This document shows positions 34,357 through 43,362 of a stretch of 64,000 nt of DNA, one piece after another. The first letter of the stretch is position 1; every line of letters starts with the position of its first letter. The translations under genes were made by a program, and so were the position numbers. Below the pieces are notes generated by a model. That model did not search any database and was not told the origin of the DNA. It was given only the letters and a program-made list of their open reading frames with translations. Location of the stretch: NCBI RefSeq assembly GCF_017874735.1, contig NZ_JAGGLV010000009.1, positions 229,712 through 293,711 on the forward strand, written 5' to 3'. This stretch comes from Paenibacillus silagei (GTDB lineage: Bacteria; Bacillota; Bacilli; Paenibacillales; Paenibacillaceae).

Positions 34357-37300
34357 TTATTCTGCAGTATGATCTACAGATGCTGCCTGGATGCTGCCGA
34401 ATGCCCAGTAGCTTGCCGGGACATCTGCCCATTTCTGGGCTGCGCTGGTCAGAGGAGCGATCTTCAGAGCACGGTTGATGATGGTTACGGCTTCCGCACG
34501 TGTTAACGTCTGGTCTGGACGGAATGTGCCGTCCTGATAGCCGGTAATCATGCCTGCCTGGGACATCCGCTCAATCGCGGCCTGTGCCCAGTGTCCGGCA
34601 ATATCGCTGAAGCCGGCCGATTGGCCTTCGCTGCTTGTAATCAGGCGCGATAGAAGGGTCGCCATCTCAGCTCTGGTAATCGTCTGGTTCGGCTTGAAGC
34701 TGCCGTCCGTGTAACCTTTCATCATGCCGCTTCGCGTCACTTGACCGATTGCTTCTGCCGCCCAGTGTCCGGCAGGAACATCGGAATACGCTACGCCAGC
34801 AGTAACTGCGGACTGGCTGAAGGTGCGGGCAATAATGCTGGCCGCTTCTGCCCGGGTGATGCTGCTCCCTGGCTTGAAGGTTCCATCGGCATAACCCGTC
34901 ATATACGCCTTCACCTGCAACGCAGGATCTTGTGCAAGTACAACGGTAAAGGTACTAAATTTGCTGATGCTAAATTGAATGCCTGACTTTCCGGTCTGAC
35001 CGAAAGGAACGATCTCTCCCTTGACCAATTCTTTGGTGCCATCACTATGCTCAATGAAGACCGCAAGTGCCTTCAGTTGCTCCGCCGTTAACGAAGTGTT
35101 ATTAAGCGGCAATACCAGCGTAACCGGACGGCTCTGCAGATTGGTCTCAATCGTTACCGGACGGCTTACCAGCGTAACTGATGCACCGCGGGATACACTT
35201 TGCACCTGTGCTTTGGCAAGTGCTTCAACCTCTGCGCTCTGCTGTGATGTCTTCAGTGGAACGAGGTTGAAATAAATATCTGTACCGAATCCAGCCATTG
35301 AGCTGTCCGGCACCTTCACCTCAGCATTCACTGTGAATAGATCCAGCATGATCTGATTGTCAGCAAATTGCTTGCTGGAAGCTGCCGGAATCGTCAATCT
35401 GGTTCCAGCCACCTCATCATTCTTATCAGGCACGATGATTCTGGCAATATTGGACCCGGCCGCCTTAAGCTCATTGACTGCCCGGATCGCCTGCTCCAAT
35501 GTGAACGTAAGAGTATCACTCTTCACGCCGTTCGCATCCTTGGTGCGGGTAATGACAACGGAGGATACCATGGAGCCTTGAGCAGCCCCGTTTTCAACGT
35601 TTGCGTTAATACTTTCTGTCTGAGGACTTGGTGTTGGAACCGGAGCCGGTGCTCCCCCACCTGATCCTGAACCACTGCCGCCCGGTGCCGGTGTAGGAGA
35701 TTCAGTTGGCGTGACTGGAACAGGAACTGTTGCGAAGCTCCAGACCTTACTATCCGCAAGTCCTGCATAACTGTTACCTGCTTCATCTGTAAAAGCACCC
35801 GGTTGTATAAGCACGTAATAGCTGCCGCCCTGCTTCAGCAGGCCGTTCGTGTTGATGCTGACGGTTGAGTTCGCAATCGAAACTAGCGTCTTGTCGTCCG
35901 CTTTAATCGACTTAACGACTTCACCATTCTCTGCATTGACAAGCTCAATATTGGCATTTCCAGCTAACACATTCTCGTTAAAAGTCAGTGAGAGCGCAGC
36001 GGATACAGGTACATTCGTTGCATTCCCTGCTGGACTATAAGATGTCACTACAGGCGCTGCTGTATCTGGCGCACTGGTGGTCACAAACCGCCAGGCGTTA
36101 ATGCCTGCAATGCCGGTATAGCTGTTGCCTGCGAGATCTGTAAATGCTCCCTCAGAAATACGTACAAAGTAGCTTGTCCCTTGCTCCAGATTGTCGGCCG
36201 GATTAATGGTTACTACATGATTCAGGATGGTTACCATTTCCGAACTGGCAGGAATCGTCACTACCGGATGAATGTCATCGGTGCTGCGGAAAATCTCAAT
36301 GGTACCAGCTGCCGCCCGAACATTTTCGCTGAAGGTAAGGACCAGATTAGCGTTAATTGCTATTTCTGTGGCCCATGGCTCCGGCGAATACGTAATCACT
36401 GTTGGCGAGATTCTATCCGGTGCATCTGTGGTTGTGAACTGCCACGTGGTGCTATCCTTGATTCCGGCGTAACGATTTCCTGCTAAATCTTGGAAGGCCC
36501 CGCTTCCAATTCGTACATTGTAGGTTGTTCCATACTTCAGAGCATCTGCCGGATGAATGGTCACCACATTGTCCTCAATGGTTACGTTCGTGGAAATGGC
36601 GTGAATATTCGCCACCGGTTCTTGATTCGCACTGTTGTAAATCACAATATTGCCTGCCCCTGCCTGTACACTCTCACTGAAGGTTAGAGTCAATGGGGTA
36701 GTTGCCGCTACACCTTCTGCCCCTTGTACAGGGGAATATGCAGTCACAGTTGGCGCTGTAGTATCCGGCGCAGCCGGGGTGGTGAAGTGCCAGGTTGTAT
36801 CGTCTGCGATACCGGAATAGAAGTTGCCGGATTGATCTGCGAAGGCATCTCCTGAGATTCTTACATAGTAGCTTGTACCATACTCCAGATTGTCTACCGG
36901 ATTAATGGTTACAACATTATTCAGAATACTTACGTCCCCGGCGGAGATCGTAGCTGCCAATTTGTCAGCCGTGCTGTTGTAGATCTGAACGCTGCCTTCA
37001 CCAGGCATCACATTCTCGCTAAAAGCAAGCTCCAGGTTAGCTCCGATAGCTACCTCTGTTGCCCCATTCTCCGGGGAGTATGTGCTTACGATTGGCGCGG
37101 TCGTATCCGGTTCGCTGGTGGTACTAAAGCGCCAGGTTGTACTGTTCGTGATACCGGCGTAGCTGTTGCCCGACATATCCGTAAATGTACCATTATCAAT
37201 CTGTACATAATAGGTTGCACCGTATTCCAGATCAGCCTGCGGATTAATCGTTACCACCTTGCCGTCAATGGTTACTTCATCAGAATCAACAGGGAGCGTC

Positions 37301-39114
37301 ACAGGCAGAGCTTCGCTGTTCGTGCTGTTGTATATCTTAATTTGGCCTTCACCCTTCTGTACATCCTCATTAAAGGTAAGGGTCAGGTTGGTGCCGATCT
37401 CTACATTGGTTGCTCCATTCTCAGGAGTAAAGCCGATTGTTAATGGCGGTGCAGTATCAGGCGCATCTTCTGTTGTGAACTGCCAGGTGTCCTTGTCCGA
37501 AATACCTGCATAAGAGTTAGCATTTTCCGCTAGATCTTTGAATGCTCCTTCATCGATGTTTACAAAGTACGTAGTACTGTACTTAAAATCATCATACGGA
37601 ACAATGGTTACCACGTTATCCTTAACCGTAACATCCGCTGAGTTAACCGGAATTACCATTAGGTTTCCTTCGTCCATACTGTCATAAATCACAATGTTGC
37701 CGCTATCTGTCGTTACATCCTCACTGAAAGTGAGCGTCAGATTTGTGTCAATGGCTACTCCTACCGCCCCTGGCACAGGAGAATAATCACTTACAGTCGG
37801 AGCTTCCGTATCACCCGGCCCAGCAACTGTCGTGAAACTCCACTCTTCCGCTGTGATTGCTGCATTGCCGCTTGCACCGTTAGTAAAAGCATTCTCGTCA
37901 ACTGTAACGGCATATTTCGTCCCTGAATCAAAATTTTTGCCCGGATTAATCGTTACCGTATTATTAGCTGGATTTACCGTTACTCTGCTGGCGTCATCCG
38001 CCGGGATGGTTTCAACCGGGGTAGATGTATCCGCAGCCTTGAAAATATAAATATTTTCAGTTCCCGCCTCTACTGGCTGATTAAACATGATCTCCAGATT
38101 TCTATCTATATCTACATCCGTCTCATCATTCCCTGGAGTCAGACTGAGAACCCGTGGAATGTTGGGAACGACATACGACATAATGATCTCTCCGGAATCA
38201 CCCGCTGCAATAAATTGGTTCTGGCCCGAATTGAATACGATACCGTTAAGATTAGCCGTTGCGTTTGTAGTCTCAGGCTTCCATGTCTGCCCCAGATCGG
38301 TAGTGGAGAACACTTTCCCGCCATCTCCTGCGGCCATAAATACACTGTTTCCGAAGGCCACACCTTTCAGGTTCACATTCGATCCAATGACCTTCTCTGC
38401 GGCCTTTGAACTATCCGGAGAGGTAACAACGATTCCGGACGCACCGGCAGCCACGAACATTCCACCGCCAAAGGTAATTCCGTTCAAGTTCAGGTTGGAG
38501 TTATCGGTTGGTTTACGTGTTACCTTCTCCCATACCGTTCCATTTACGGAGGTTAATACTATACCGTTATCACCCACTGCAACAAACTTGTTGTTGCCAA
38601 AGGCAACAGCGTTCAGATTCGCATTAACGTCTGGGACGAATGATGCAGTCCACAAGATACCGCCGTCGGTAGACGTTACTATCTTTCCAGCATCGCCGAC
38701 TGCCACCAGTCTGCTATTGCCATAGGTGACGTCATTCAAGTTACCAGTGGAGGACGTAAGAAGCGCGGGCAACCAGCTCACGCTATCTGTAGACGTTAAA
38801 ATAGCTCCATTGTCCCCAACCGCAGCAAATCTGCCGCCTGTTCCTGTGTAAACAATACCGTTTAAATCAACTGATACCCCAGAATTACGAACAGCCCATG
38901 TCGAAGGGCCACTTGCAGTAACAATACTTCCTGTTTGTCCCACCGCAACTAATGTATCTGAGCCTATAGCAACTCCGTTTACGTTTTTGCCATCTGGCAG
39001 CGGACCGACATTCTCCCAGCTTGCCTCACCATTGTCTGTTGAACCCGCATATACCGGAAAGGCTCCGGTCCAAACCAAGCTGATCACGAGTAACAACGAG
39101 AAATATTTTTTCAA
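34357..39114 (-). CDS. Giant surface protein: beta-propeller, seven Big_5 repeats, three SLH domains
   Basis: 1585 residues with a TTG start at 39114, chosen because AAGGG lies 7 nt upstream and the next residues form a signal peptide (KKYFSLLLVISLVWTGAF...VYAG); the frame is open further upstream but without a site. Residues about 30-330 hold six to seven propeller-like repeats of the type FGNNKFVAVGDNGIVLTS. Then come seven Big_5 (SbsA Ig-like) repeats marked by YSPxxGAxxV...LTFSE/NV and W-x-F-T-T ends, a Pro/Gly/Ser linker, a domain of unknown type, and three C-terminal SLH domains with TRAEA/TRAEM motifs. SLH domains bind pyruvylated wall polymer, so the protein is a cell-surface adhesin or scaffold; the ligand is unknown. 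Confidence 0.85.
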   Translation of the reverse strand: MKKYFSLLLVISLVWTGAFPVYAGSTDNGEASWENVGPLPDGKNVNGVAIGSDTLVAVGQTGSIVTASGPSTWAVRNSGVSVDLNGIVYTGTGGRFAAVGDNGAILTSTDSVSWLPALLTSSTGNLNDVTYGNSRLVAVGDAGKIVTSTDGGILWTASFVPDVNANLNAVAFGNNKFVAVGDNGIVLTSVNGTVWEKVTRKPTDNSNLNLNGITFGGGMFVAAGASGIVVTSPDSSKAAEKVIGSNVNLKGVAFGNSVFMAAGDGGKVFSTTDLGQTWKPETTNATANLNGIVFNSGQNQFIAAGDSGEIIMSYVVPNIPRVLSLTPGNDETDVDIDRNLEIMFNQPVEAGTENIYIFKAADTSTPVETIPADDASRVTVNPANNTVTINPGKNFDSGTKYAVTVDENAFTNGASGNAAITAEEWSFTTVAGPGDTEAPTVSDYSPVPGAVGVAIDTNLTLTFSEDVTTDSGNIVIYDSMDEGNLMVIPVNSADVTVKDNVVTIVPYDDFKYSTTYFVNIDEGAFKDLAENANSYAGISDKDTWQFTTEDAPDTAPPLTIGFTPENGATNVEIGTNLTLTFNEDVQKGEGQIKIYNSTNSEALPVTLPVDSDEVTIDGKVVTINPQADLEYGATYYVQIDNGTFTDMSGNSYAGITNSTTWRFSTTSEPDTTAPIVSTYSPENGATEVAIGANLELAFSENVMPGEGSVQIYNSTADKLAATISAGDVSILNNVVTINPVDNLEYGTSYYVRISGDAFADQSGNFYSGIADDTTWHFTTPAAPDTTAPTVTAYSPVQGAEGVAATTPLTLTFSESVQAGAGNIVIYNSANQEPVANIHAISTNVTIEDNVVTIHPADALKYGTTYNVRIGSGAFQDLAGNRYAGIKDSTTWQFTTTDAPDRISPTVITYSPEPWATEIAINANLVLTFSENVRAAAGTIEIFRSTDDIHPVVTIPASSEMVTILNHVVTINPADNLEQGTSYFVRISEGAFTDLAGNSYTGIAGINAWRFVTTSAPDTAAPVVTSYSPAGNATNVPVSAALSLTFNENVLAGNANIELVNAENGEVVKSIKADDKTLVSIANSTVSINTNGLLKQGGSYYVLIQPGAFTDEAGNSYAGLADSKVWSFATVPVPVTPTESPTPAPGGSGSGSGGGAPAPVPTPSPQTESINANVENGAAQGSMVSSVVITRTKDANGVKSDTLTFTLEQAIRAVNELKAAGSNIARIIVPDKNDEVAGTRLTIPAASSKQFADNQIMLDLFTVNAEVKVPDSSMAGFGTDIYFNLVPLKTSQQSAEVEALAKAQVQSVSRGASVTLVSRPVTIETNLQSRPVTLVLPLNNTSLTAEQLKALAVFIEHSDGTKELVKGEIVPFGQTGKSGIQFSISKFSTFTVVLAQDPALQVKAYMTGYADGTFKPGSSITRAEAASIIARTFSQSAVTAGVAYSDVPAGHWAAEAIGQVTRSGMMKGYTDGSFKPNQTITRAEMATLLSRLITSSEGQSAGFSDIAGHWAQAAIERMSQAGMITGYQDGTFRPDQTLTRAEAVTIINRALKIAPLTSAAQKWADVPASYWAFGSIQAASVDHTAE

Positions 39115-39368
39115 TCCCTTACCCTTAAACAAATGTATCGTTCCCCCTTGTTCATTAATCCTGTACGCTATATTGCAAGTTCTGCTGGAGTCTAGCATCT
39201 GCCCCCTTAGAAATTTCATCTCTGCGCCCATTCTAGCAGACAGCTCTAAACAAACTCTTAACAATTCTCGACAAAAACCGATTCATCAGGACCTAATTGG
39301 GGTATAGCTCTAAAAAAAATGAAAAAACAGCGATTTTCTAACCTCTTATCAAAAAAATTGTCTAAACC

Positions 39369-39404
39369 AAAAAAAGCGCACGGAGCTTTCGCTCACATGC
39401 GCAA
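39369..39404 (-). terminator. Terminator of the tautomerase-CMD operon
   Basis: On the minus strand GCGCATGTGAGC, loop GAAA, GCTCCGTGCGC, then TTTTTTT, starting 8 bp after the stop of the CMD gene. Confidence 0.88.
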
Positions 39405-39410
39405 TTGTGT

Positions 39411-39737
39411 TCATATTTCCTCGAAAATCCCCTTGGCAACCTGTATCGCCGATGCGGCACGCGGCCAGCCTGCATAGAAGGCGAGATGAGTCATGGCCTC
39501 AATCAATTCTTCTTCGGATAGACCGTTCTCCAGAGCCAGACGGACATGAAAAGGCAACTGCTCGGTAAGTCCACCGGCGACCAGGGCCGATATCGTTAGA
39601 AGACTGCGTTCCCGAAGCGATAATTGCTCCCCTCTCCATACCTCCCCGAAGAGCACTTCCTCTGAATAACGCGCGAACGAAGGAGCAATGTCTCCAAATG
39701 CTTCAAGAGCATTCGATGCAATTTTCCGATGCTTCAT
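39411..39737 (-). CDS. Carboxymuconolactone decarboxylase (CMD/AhpD-like) family protein
   Basis: 108 residues from ATG 39737 (AGAGAGG with a 7-nt spacer; the upstream ATG at 39770 overlaps the previous gene). CMD fold features: ERSLLTISALVAGGLTEQLPFHVRLALENGLSEEELIE and HLAFYAGWPRA. The CxxC of peroxidatic AhpD proteins is absent, so it belongs to the decarboxylase-like branch. Encoded just after a tautomerase, a frequent pairing in aromatic or lactone degradation. The substrate is unknown. Confidence 0.88.
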   Translation of the reverse strand: MKHRKIASNALEAFGDIAPSFARYSEEVLFGEVWRGEQLSLRERSLLTISALVAGGLTEQLPFHVRLALENGLSEEELIEAMTHLAFYAGWPRAASAIQVAKGIFEEI

Positions 39738-39766
39738 TCCAATACCTCTCTTCCTTAAATGATCAT

Positions 39767-40153
39767 TCATTCAATCATTTGAGCGATGCCATTGCCAAAC
39801 GTCCAGTCCTCGAATTCTGTATCGACCAGCACGACGAAGACGTCTTCTCTCCTGATGCCCAGTGTGCTCGACAACGTCTCGGCCAGCTTGCTGTAAAAGC
39901 CCCTTTTCTGCTCCTTGCTTCTCCCGGATTTGAGCGTAATCTGAATATAGAGCAGCCCATCCGTTCGCTCTATGTTTAAATAATTCGGACTGTAATAAAA
40001 TTCGCTTGCTTTATGGGCATGGAAGACTTGAAAGAAATCATCTTGCGGCACGTTAAAATATTCCCTTAGAGCACTCATAATTTCGCGGCTAATGATAGGC
40101 AGCTGTTGGTCATCGTATTTGTTCTCCAAGTAACTGACTCTGACAAAGGGCAT
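39767..40153 (-). CDS. Tautomerase family protein (4-OT/MSAD-like)
   Basis: 128 residues from ATG 40153 (AAGGAGTGAACTGAAC upstream), which places Pro directly after the initiator Met (MPFVRVS), as needed for the catalytic N-terminal Pro. Long single-chain form of about twice the 62-residue 4-oxalocrotonate tautomerase unit; second-half motif LYIQITLKSGRSKEQKRGFY. Acts in the cytoplasm on keto-enol or dehalogenation-type substrates. Operon with the CMD gene; divergent from a LysR regulator that probably controls both. Confidence 0.88.
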   Translation of the reverse strand: MPFVRVSYLENKYDDQQLPIISREIMSALREYFNVPQDDFFQVFHAHKASEFYYSPNYLNIERTDGLLYIQITLKSGRSKEQKRGFYSKLAETLSSTLGIRREDVFVVLVDTEFEDWTFGNGIAQMIE

Positions 40154-40210
40154 GTTCAGTTCACTCCTTCTGTGGTGTAACTTCATTGTACTCCGCGCTT
40201 CTTATTCTGT

Positions 40211-40245
40211 ATAATTGAATTAAATGATACATAAATTCAAATTAT
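40211..40245. promoter_or_regulatory. Imperfect palindrome in the LysR divergent promoter
   Basis: ATAATTGAATT (40211-40221) and AATTCAAATTAT (40234-40245) are inverted copies with one extra base, inside the 111-bp gap between the tautomerase and LysR genes. TGAATT-N12-AATTCA is a plausible LysR-type recognition or autoregulation site. Confidence 0.5.
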
Positions 40246-40264
40246 CCGATGGAGATATCTGCTA

Positions 40265-41146
40265 ATGGACCTAAAAGAACTAATTACATTTCAAACCATC
40301 CTGCAAGAAGGAAACTTCTCTAAAGCAGCCGCCAAACTGAACTACGCACAATCCACAATCACCAATCAGGTTCAACGTCTGGAGAAGGAACTGGGCATCA
40401 AGCTGTTCAAACGGGGCTGGGATTCTGAGCTTACAGCTTCGGGGCGAATATTTGCCGCTGAGATCGACAGTCTGATCCGACATTGGAACTATGTTGCGGA
40501 CCAGGCAAAAGCTCTGCAAAAAGAGGAGATCGGAACGCTCAGGATCGGAGGGCTGGAATCATTGACAGAGCAGATACTACCAAAGTCACTGCTGCGGTTC
40601 ATGGAGCATAAGCCTAATGTATCCTGCCATTTTGTGATCGGTAACACCGCTTCGCTCTCGCATGCACTACTTCAGAATCAATTGGATTTTGCCATCTGTG
40701 GAGAGCCTGTTGACCTATCTTCCTATCACTTCGAACCCTTGTATCAGGAGCGGATATCTTTTGTCGCAGGGAACAACCACCCTTTGGCCGCAAAAGATGA
40801 GATCGCTTTCGAGGAATTGCTTGGTTATCCAATCATTGCCGGGGGAGCTACCTGTCTATATCATTCCCAATTATCGAAGCAGTTCTCCCGGTACACCGAA
40901 ACTCCCTTTCTGCATACCGTAAGTCAAATCTCTGCCATTGCGGGCTTCGTCCAGCAAATCGCTTTTGTAGGAGCCGTCCTCGAATCTACGCCGTTACCGC
41001 CTAATGTGGTGAGACTCCAGGTCACGCTGAAGGAAGCCGCCATTCCCGTAGGCCTGCTGCAATCACGCAACGATGAGTATCTCTCCTCATCCAAGAAGCT
41101 TTTGATGCAATTAGTAAAAGAGGAGCTGGAGTCTATCCACGATTAA
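40265..41146 (+). CDS. LysR-family transcriptional regulator
   Basis: 293 residues. N-terminal winged helix-turn-helix: LKELITFQTILQEGNFSKAAAKLNYAQSTITNQVQRLEKELG; C-terminal effector-binding domain with IGGLESLTEQILPKSLLRF. GGAG lies 10 nt before the ATG. Divergent from the tautomerase-CMD operon with a palindrome between, so it is the probable regulator of that operon; the inducer is unknown. Confidence 0.92.
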   Translation: MDLKELITFQTILQEGNFSKAAAKLNYAQSTITNQVQRLEKELGIKLFKRGWDSELTASGRIFAAEIDSLIRHWNYVADQAKALQKEEIGTLRIGGLESLTEQILPKSLLRFMEHKPNVSCHFVIGNTASLSHALLQNQLDFAICGEPVDLSSYHFEPLYQERISFVAGNNHPLAAKDEIAFEELLGYPIIAGGATCLYHSQLSKQFSRYTETPFLHTVSQISAIAGFVQQIAFVGAVLESTPLPPNVVRLQVTLKEAAIPVGLLQSRNDEYLSSSKKLLMQLVKEELESIHD

Positions 41147-41285
41147 GGCAGGTGGAGTAACGGGGATGCGAGTAAATAAAAAAAGGTTCGGGATGTTCCG
41201 GATAACGTGGATTAATTCCTCCATCATTTCTCCGGCTCCCGCACCCGTGATTTTAATACCTGTCCGATCTGGATCTTATATCCAG

Positions 41286-41765
41286 TTATGCCTCTTCATC
41301 CTCTTCGTCTTCATCTTCATCAAAGCCGCCATATTGATCCGGTGCCTCTCCCTCGATCTCCGTGACCATAGGCAGTTTTTGTCCCGGCTTCACTTCAGTC
41401 TCTCCCAGATATTGAACAATCATTCTCCACTCATCGCCATAATCGAATAGGAGCAGCATCTTTTGTTTGGGGGTATGAAAAACTTTACTGATTTTTGCTT
41501 TTTGCACTCCAGGAAACCTATCCCCCGCCCCCACATCAGCAAATAATTCATAGCCTTCCTCAGAGCGTGTCCAGTTTTTGAGATTATCATAGAATCCAAG
41601 GGCATGATCCAGATCAAAATCAAAAGATTCAATCGTAACTGCCGCAAGATCGTACAGCGACGCCTTTTCAGAAATTGCAATCTTCCGGGTCGGCCGACCA
41701 CGCACCGCACCGTTCCAGTCGCTTAAGGTTACTTTGAATAATCTGGCTTGTTCATTCTTAGTCAT
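41286..41765 (-). CDS. Plasmid pRiA4b ORF-3-like family protein
   Basis: 159 residues from ATG 41765 (AAGGGGAGAGTCCG upstream). Matches the pRiA4b ORF-3 family: an N-terminal LFKVTLSDWNGAVRGRPTRKIAI segment, the helix LYDLAAVTIESFDFDLDHALGFYDN, and the C-terminal LLFDYGDEWRMIVQYLGETEVKPG motif, ending in an acidic tail (DEDEDEEDEEA). Role unknown; the family is widespread on chromosomes and plasmids. Lies 22 bp after a 51-codon gene in the same direction. Confidence 0.88.
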   Translation of the reverse strand: MTKNEQARLFKVTLSDWNGAVRGRPTRKIAISEKASLYDLAAVTIESFDFDLDHALGFYDNLKNWTRSEEGYELFADVGAGDRFPGVQKAKISKVFHTPKQKMLLLFDYGDEWRMIVQYLGETEVKPGQKLPMVTEIEGEAPDQYGGFDEDEDEEDEEA

Positions 41766-41787
41766 CGGACTCTCCCCTTTTATCAAT

Positions 41788-41943
41788 TCATTCTTCCTCA
41801 CGCATTCTCCGAACCTCATTGTACAGTTTTTTTGCTTCATTAGGCGTCAGTATACCTTCAGATTCAAGAATATCGTCAATTGAATAGTCATCTTCAGCTA
41901 GCTCACTAGTTGTTTGTTTATCCATTCTTTTTGGCACAAGCAT
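41788..41943 (-). CDS. Small acidic protein of unknown function
   Basis: 51 residues (start 41943; AGGAGG lies 12 nt upstream; an internal ATG at 41925 would give 45 residues). Acidic, helical sequence MDKQTTSELAEDDYSIDDILESEG followed by LTPNEAKKLYNEVRRMREEE. Not recognised. Short spacing to the pRiA4b ORF-3-like gene suggests co-expression. A small partner or adaptor is possible, but nothing in the sequence proves it. Confidence 0.6.
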   Translation of the reverse strand: MLVPKRMDKQTTSELAEDDYSIDDILESEGILTPNEAKKLYNEVRRMREEE

Positions 41944-42232
41944 GTTTGATTTCAGCCTCCTATGAGGATTTAAGGATAATATACATGCAAACAATAAATA
42001 AAAGAAAACAAAAATATAAATCCTCTATAGTATACTGCACGATTAGAACCTCTGTAACTACTTATTGATTCCTGGATTTGTAGCGCTATAATAAGAAACA
42101 TAGGTTGTGAAGCACACGCCGCTTGTAATGCTCTGCCCCTTCCGAGTTAGATTCTTGGAGAGGGTTGAGTATTGAGGCGGCTTTTTTGCGGGAAAAATAA
42201 ACACTAAGTTGAGCGTTCGAGGAGGAGTACGG

Positions 42233-42880
42233 ATGCCGCGATTTGAGCAGCAGTACGAGGAATGGTTAGTTAGCAATCTTAAGAATGAGAGCAACCACAG
42301 GCGCAAGGAGTTACTTGGCAAAGGATTAGGCCACGGAACAGTTGAATTTCTCCGCAAGGTATGGTTTCCGGCAATCGGCAATTTCGATCATTTGTTTCCA
42401 GAATGGGAAGTGCGTGATTTCAATAACGGGTACCGCTATCTGGACTTGGCTTATATGCCTGGAGGTGCAAAAGGCGGGATTGAGATTCAAGGCTATGGAC
42501 CTCACGCCAGAGATCTGGATGTCAGACGCTTCAAGGATCTATGCCGCCGGCATTGCTTACTGGCCCTTGATAGTTGGACTTTTCTTCCTATCGCTTATCC
42601 TTCAATTATCGAAGAACCCAAGCAATGTCAGCAGTTGGTGTTGTCTTTTATCGGCAAATTCATTGCGACGGATGTTTCTTCCACATTAACTTGGCTGGAA
42701 GCGGAGACCCTTCGTTACGCAAGACGTCTGCTCAGGGCATTCACACCTTTGGAACTTGCTAAGCATCTCAGGGTAACGGATAGGCACTCCAGACGAATTC
42801 TGCATCATTTGGTCGAACAACAGTTACTGGATGTGGCCGGAGGACAGCAGCGTTATCGGACATATCAGCTTAGAGTTTAA
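42233..42880 (+). CDS. Putative nuclease-fold protein with C-terminal winged helix
   Basis: 215 residues from ATG 42233 (GAGGAGGAGTACGG upstream). The N-terminal 110 residues hold FEQQYEEWLVSNLKNE, GHGTVEFLRKVWFP, then YRYLDLAYMPGG followed by GGIEIQGYGPHARD, a spacing like the D...E-x-Q/K core of restriction-endonuclease-like (PD-(D/E)xK, VSR/DUF559) folds. The C-terminal 60 residues look like a winged helix (LELAKHLRVTDRHSRRILHHLVEQQLL). I recall close homologues in other Paenibacillus annotated only as hypothetical. A DNA-binding nuclease or regulator is inferred. Confidence 0.75.
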   Translation: MPRFEQQYEEWLVSNLKNESNHRRKELLGKGLGHGTVEFLRKVWFPAIGNFDHLFPEWEVRDFNNGYRYLDLAYMPGGAKGGIEIQGYGPHARDLDVRRFKDLCRRHCLLALDSWTFLPIAYPSIIEEPKQCQQLVLSFIGKFIATDVSSTLTWLEAETLRYARRLLRAFTPLELAKHLRVTDRHSRRILHHLVEQQLLDVAGGQQRYRTYQLRV

Positions 42881-42969
42881 CGTATGTTTAGGAGCATGAA
42901 ATATAAAGCTGATATGGTAAAAACACTTGAATTCCGTGGCTGTGAGCGTGAGAAGTAGAGGTATCAATC

Positions 42970-43165
42970 AGCTGTAACGGACCGAGGCGCACCTATTTCT
43001 ACAAAAAGCACAATTTTACCAAGCTTACGGACTCAGATGGCGCTATTTACTAGATTTCATCTCATATATGGATGGTGAAAAAGCAATAAGCGCGATATGG
43101 TCCGTTAGCCCTTTTAATTATGCTGAATAAAGAACATAAGGGCTGTGGGGTCCGTAGCAGTCCTT
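42970..43165. repeat. Family C 50-51-bp repeat, two direct and two inverted units
   Basis: Core TAACGGACC...GCxCxTATT occurs at 42976 and 43026 on the plus strand and again, inverted, at about 43085-43106 and 43135-43156; spacing is 50 bp in both pairs. The two halves can fold into one large stem-loop. The array lies in the 481-bp gap 42881-43362, which also contains a GGGTTC-type G-rich tract (43217-43270). Confidence 0.7.
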
Positions 43166-43216
43166 TAGACACATTTTGAACCGAAGGAACTCGATGGAAA
43201 CCATATTTCGCAGTTT

Positions 43217-43270
43217 GGGTTCAGGGTTCGGGGGTTCGGCTTCGGGTTCGGGTTTGGGTTCGGGTTCGGG
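43217..43270 (+). repeat. GGGTTC hexamer tract, potential G-quadruplex
   Basis: Eight G-runs of three or more (43217, 43224, 43230, 43244, 43250, 43256, 43262, 43268), the last five separated by exactly 3-nt loops (TTC or TTT). Intergenic, upstream of nothing obvious on the plus strand. A frame through it encodes Gly-Ser repeats but is not a credible gene. Confidence 0.8.
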
Positions 43271-43329
43271 AATGGACCTAATGCCCCTGTTGTACTCCCC
43301 ACTTAATCACCCATATTCCATGAAACAGC

Positions 43330-43355
43330 AAAAGAACGGCATCTCTGCCGTTCTT
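43330..43355 (-). terminator. Terminator of the tRNA-Ala-Lys transcript
   Basis: Minus-strand AAGAACGGCAGAGATGCCGTTCTTTT, near-identical to the terminator after the other tRNA-Lys copy at 10153. Confidence 0.9.
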
Positions 43356-43362
43356 CATGTGA

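Noticed and set aside
41166..41450. 94-codon plus-strand frame
   Set aside because: Mostly antisense to the pRiA4b ORF-3-like gene and without a ribosome site.
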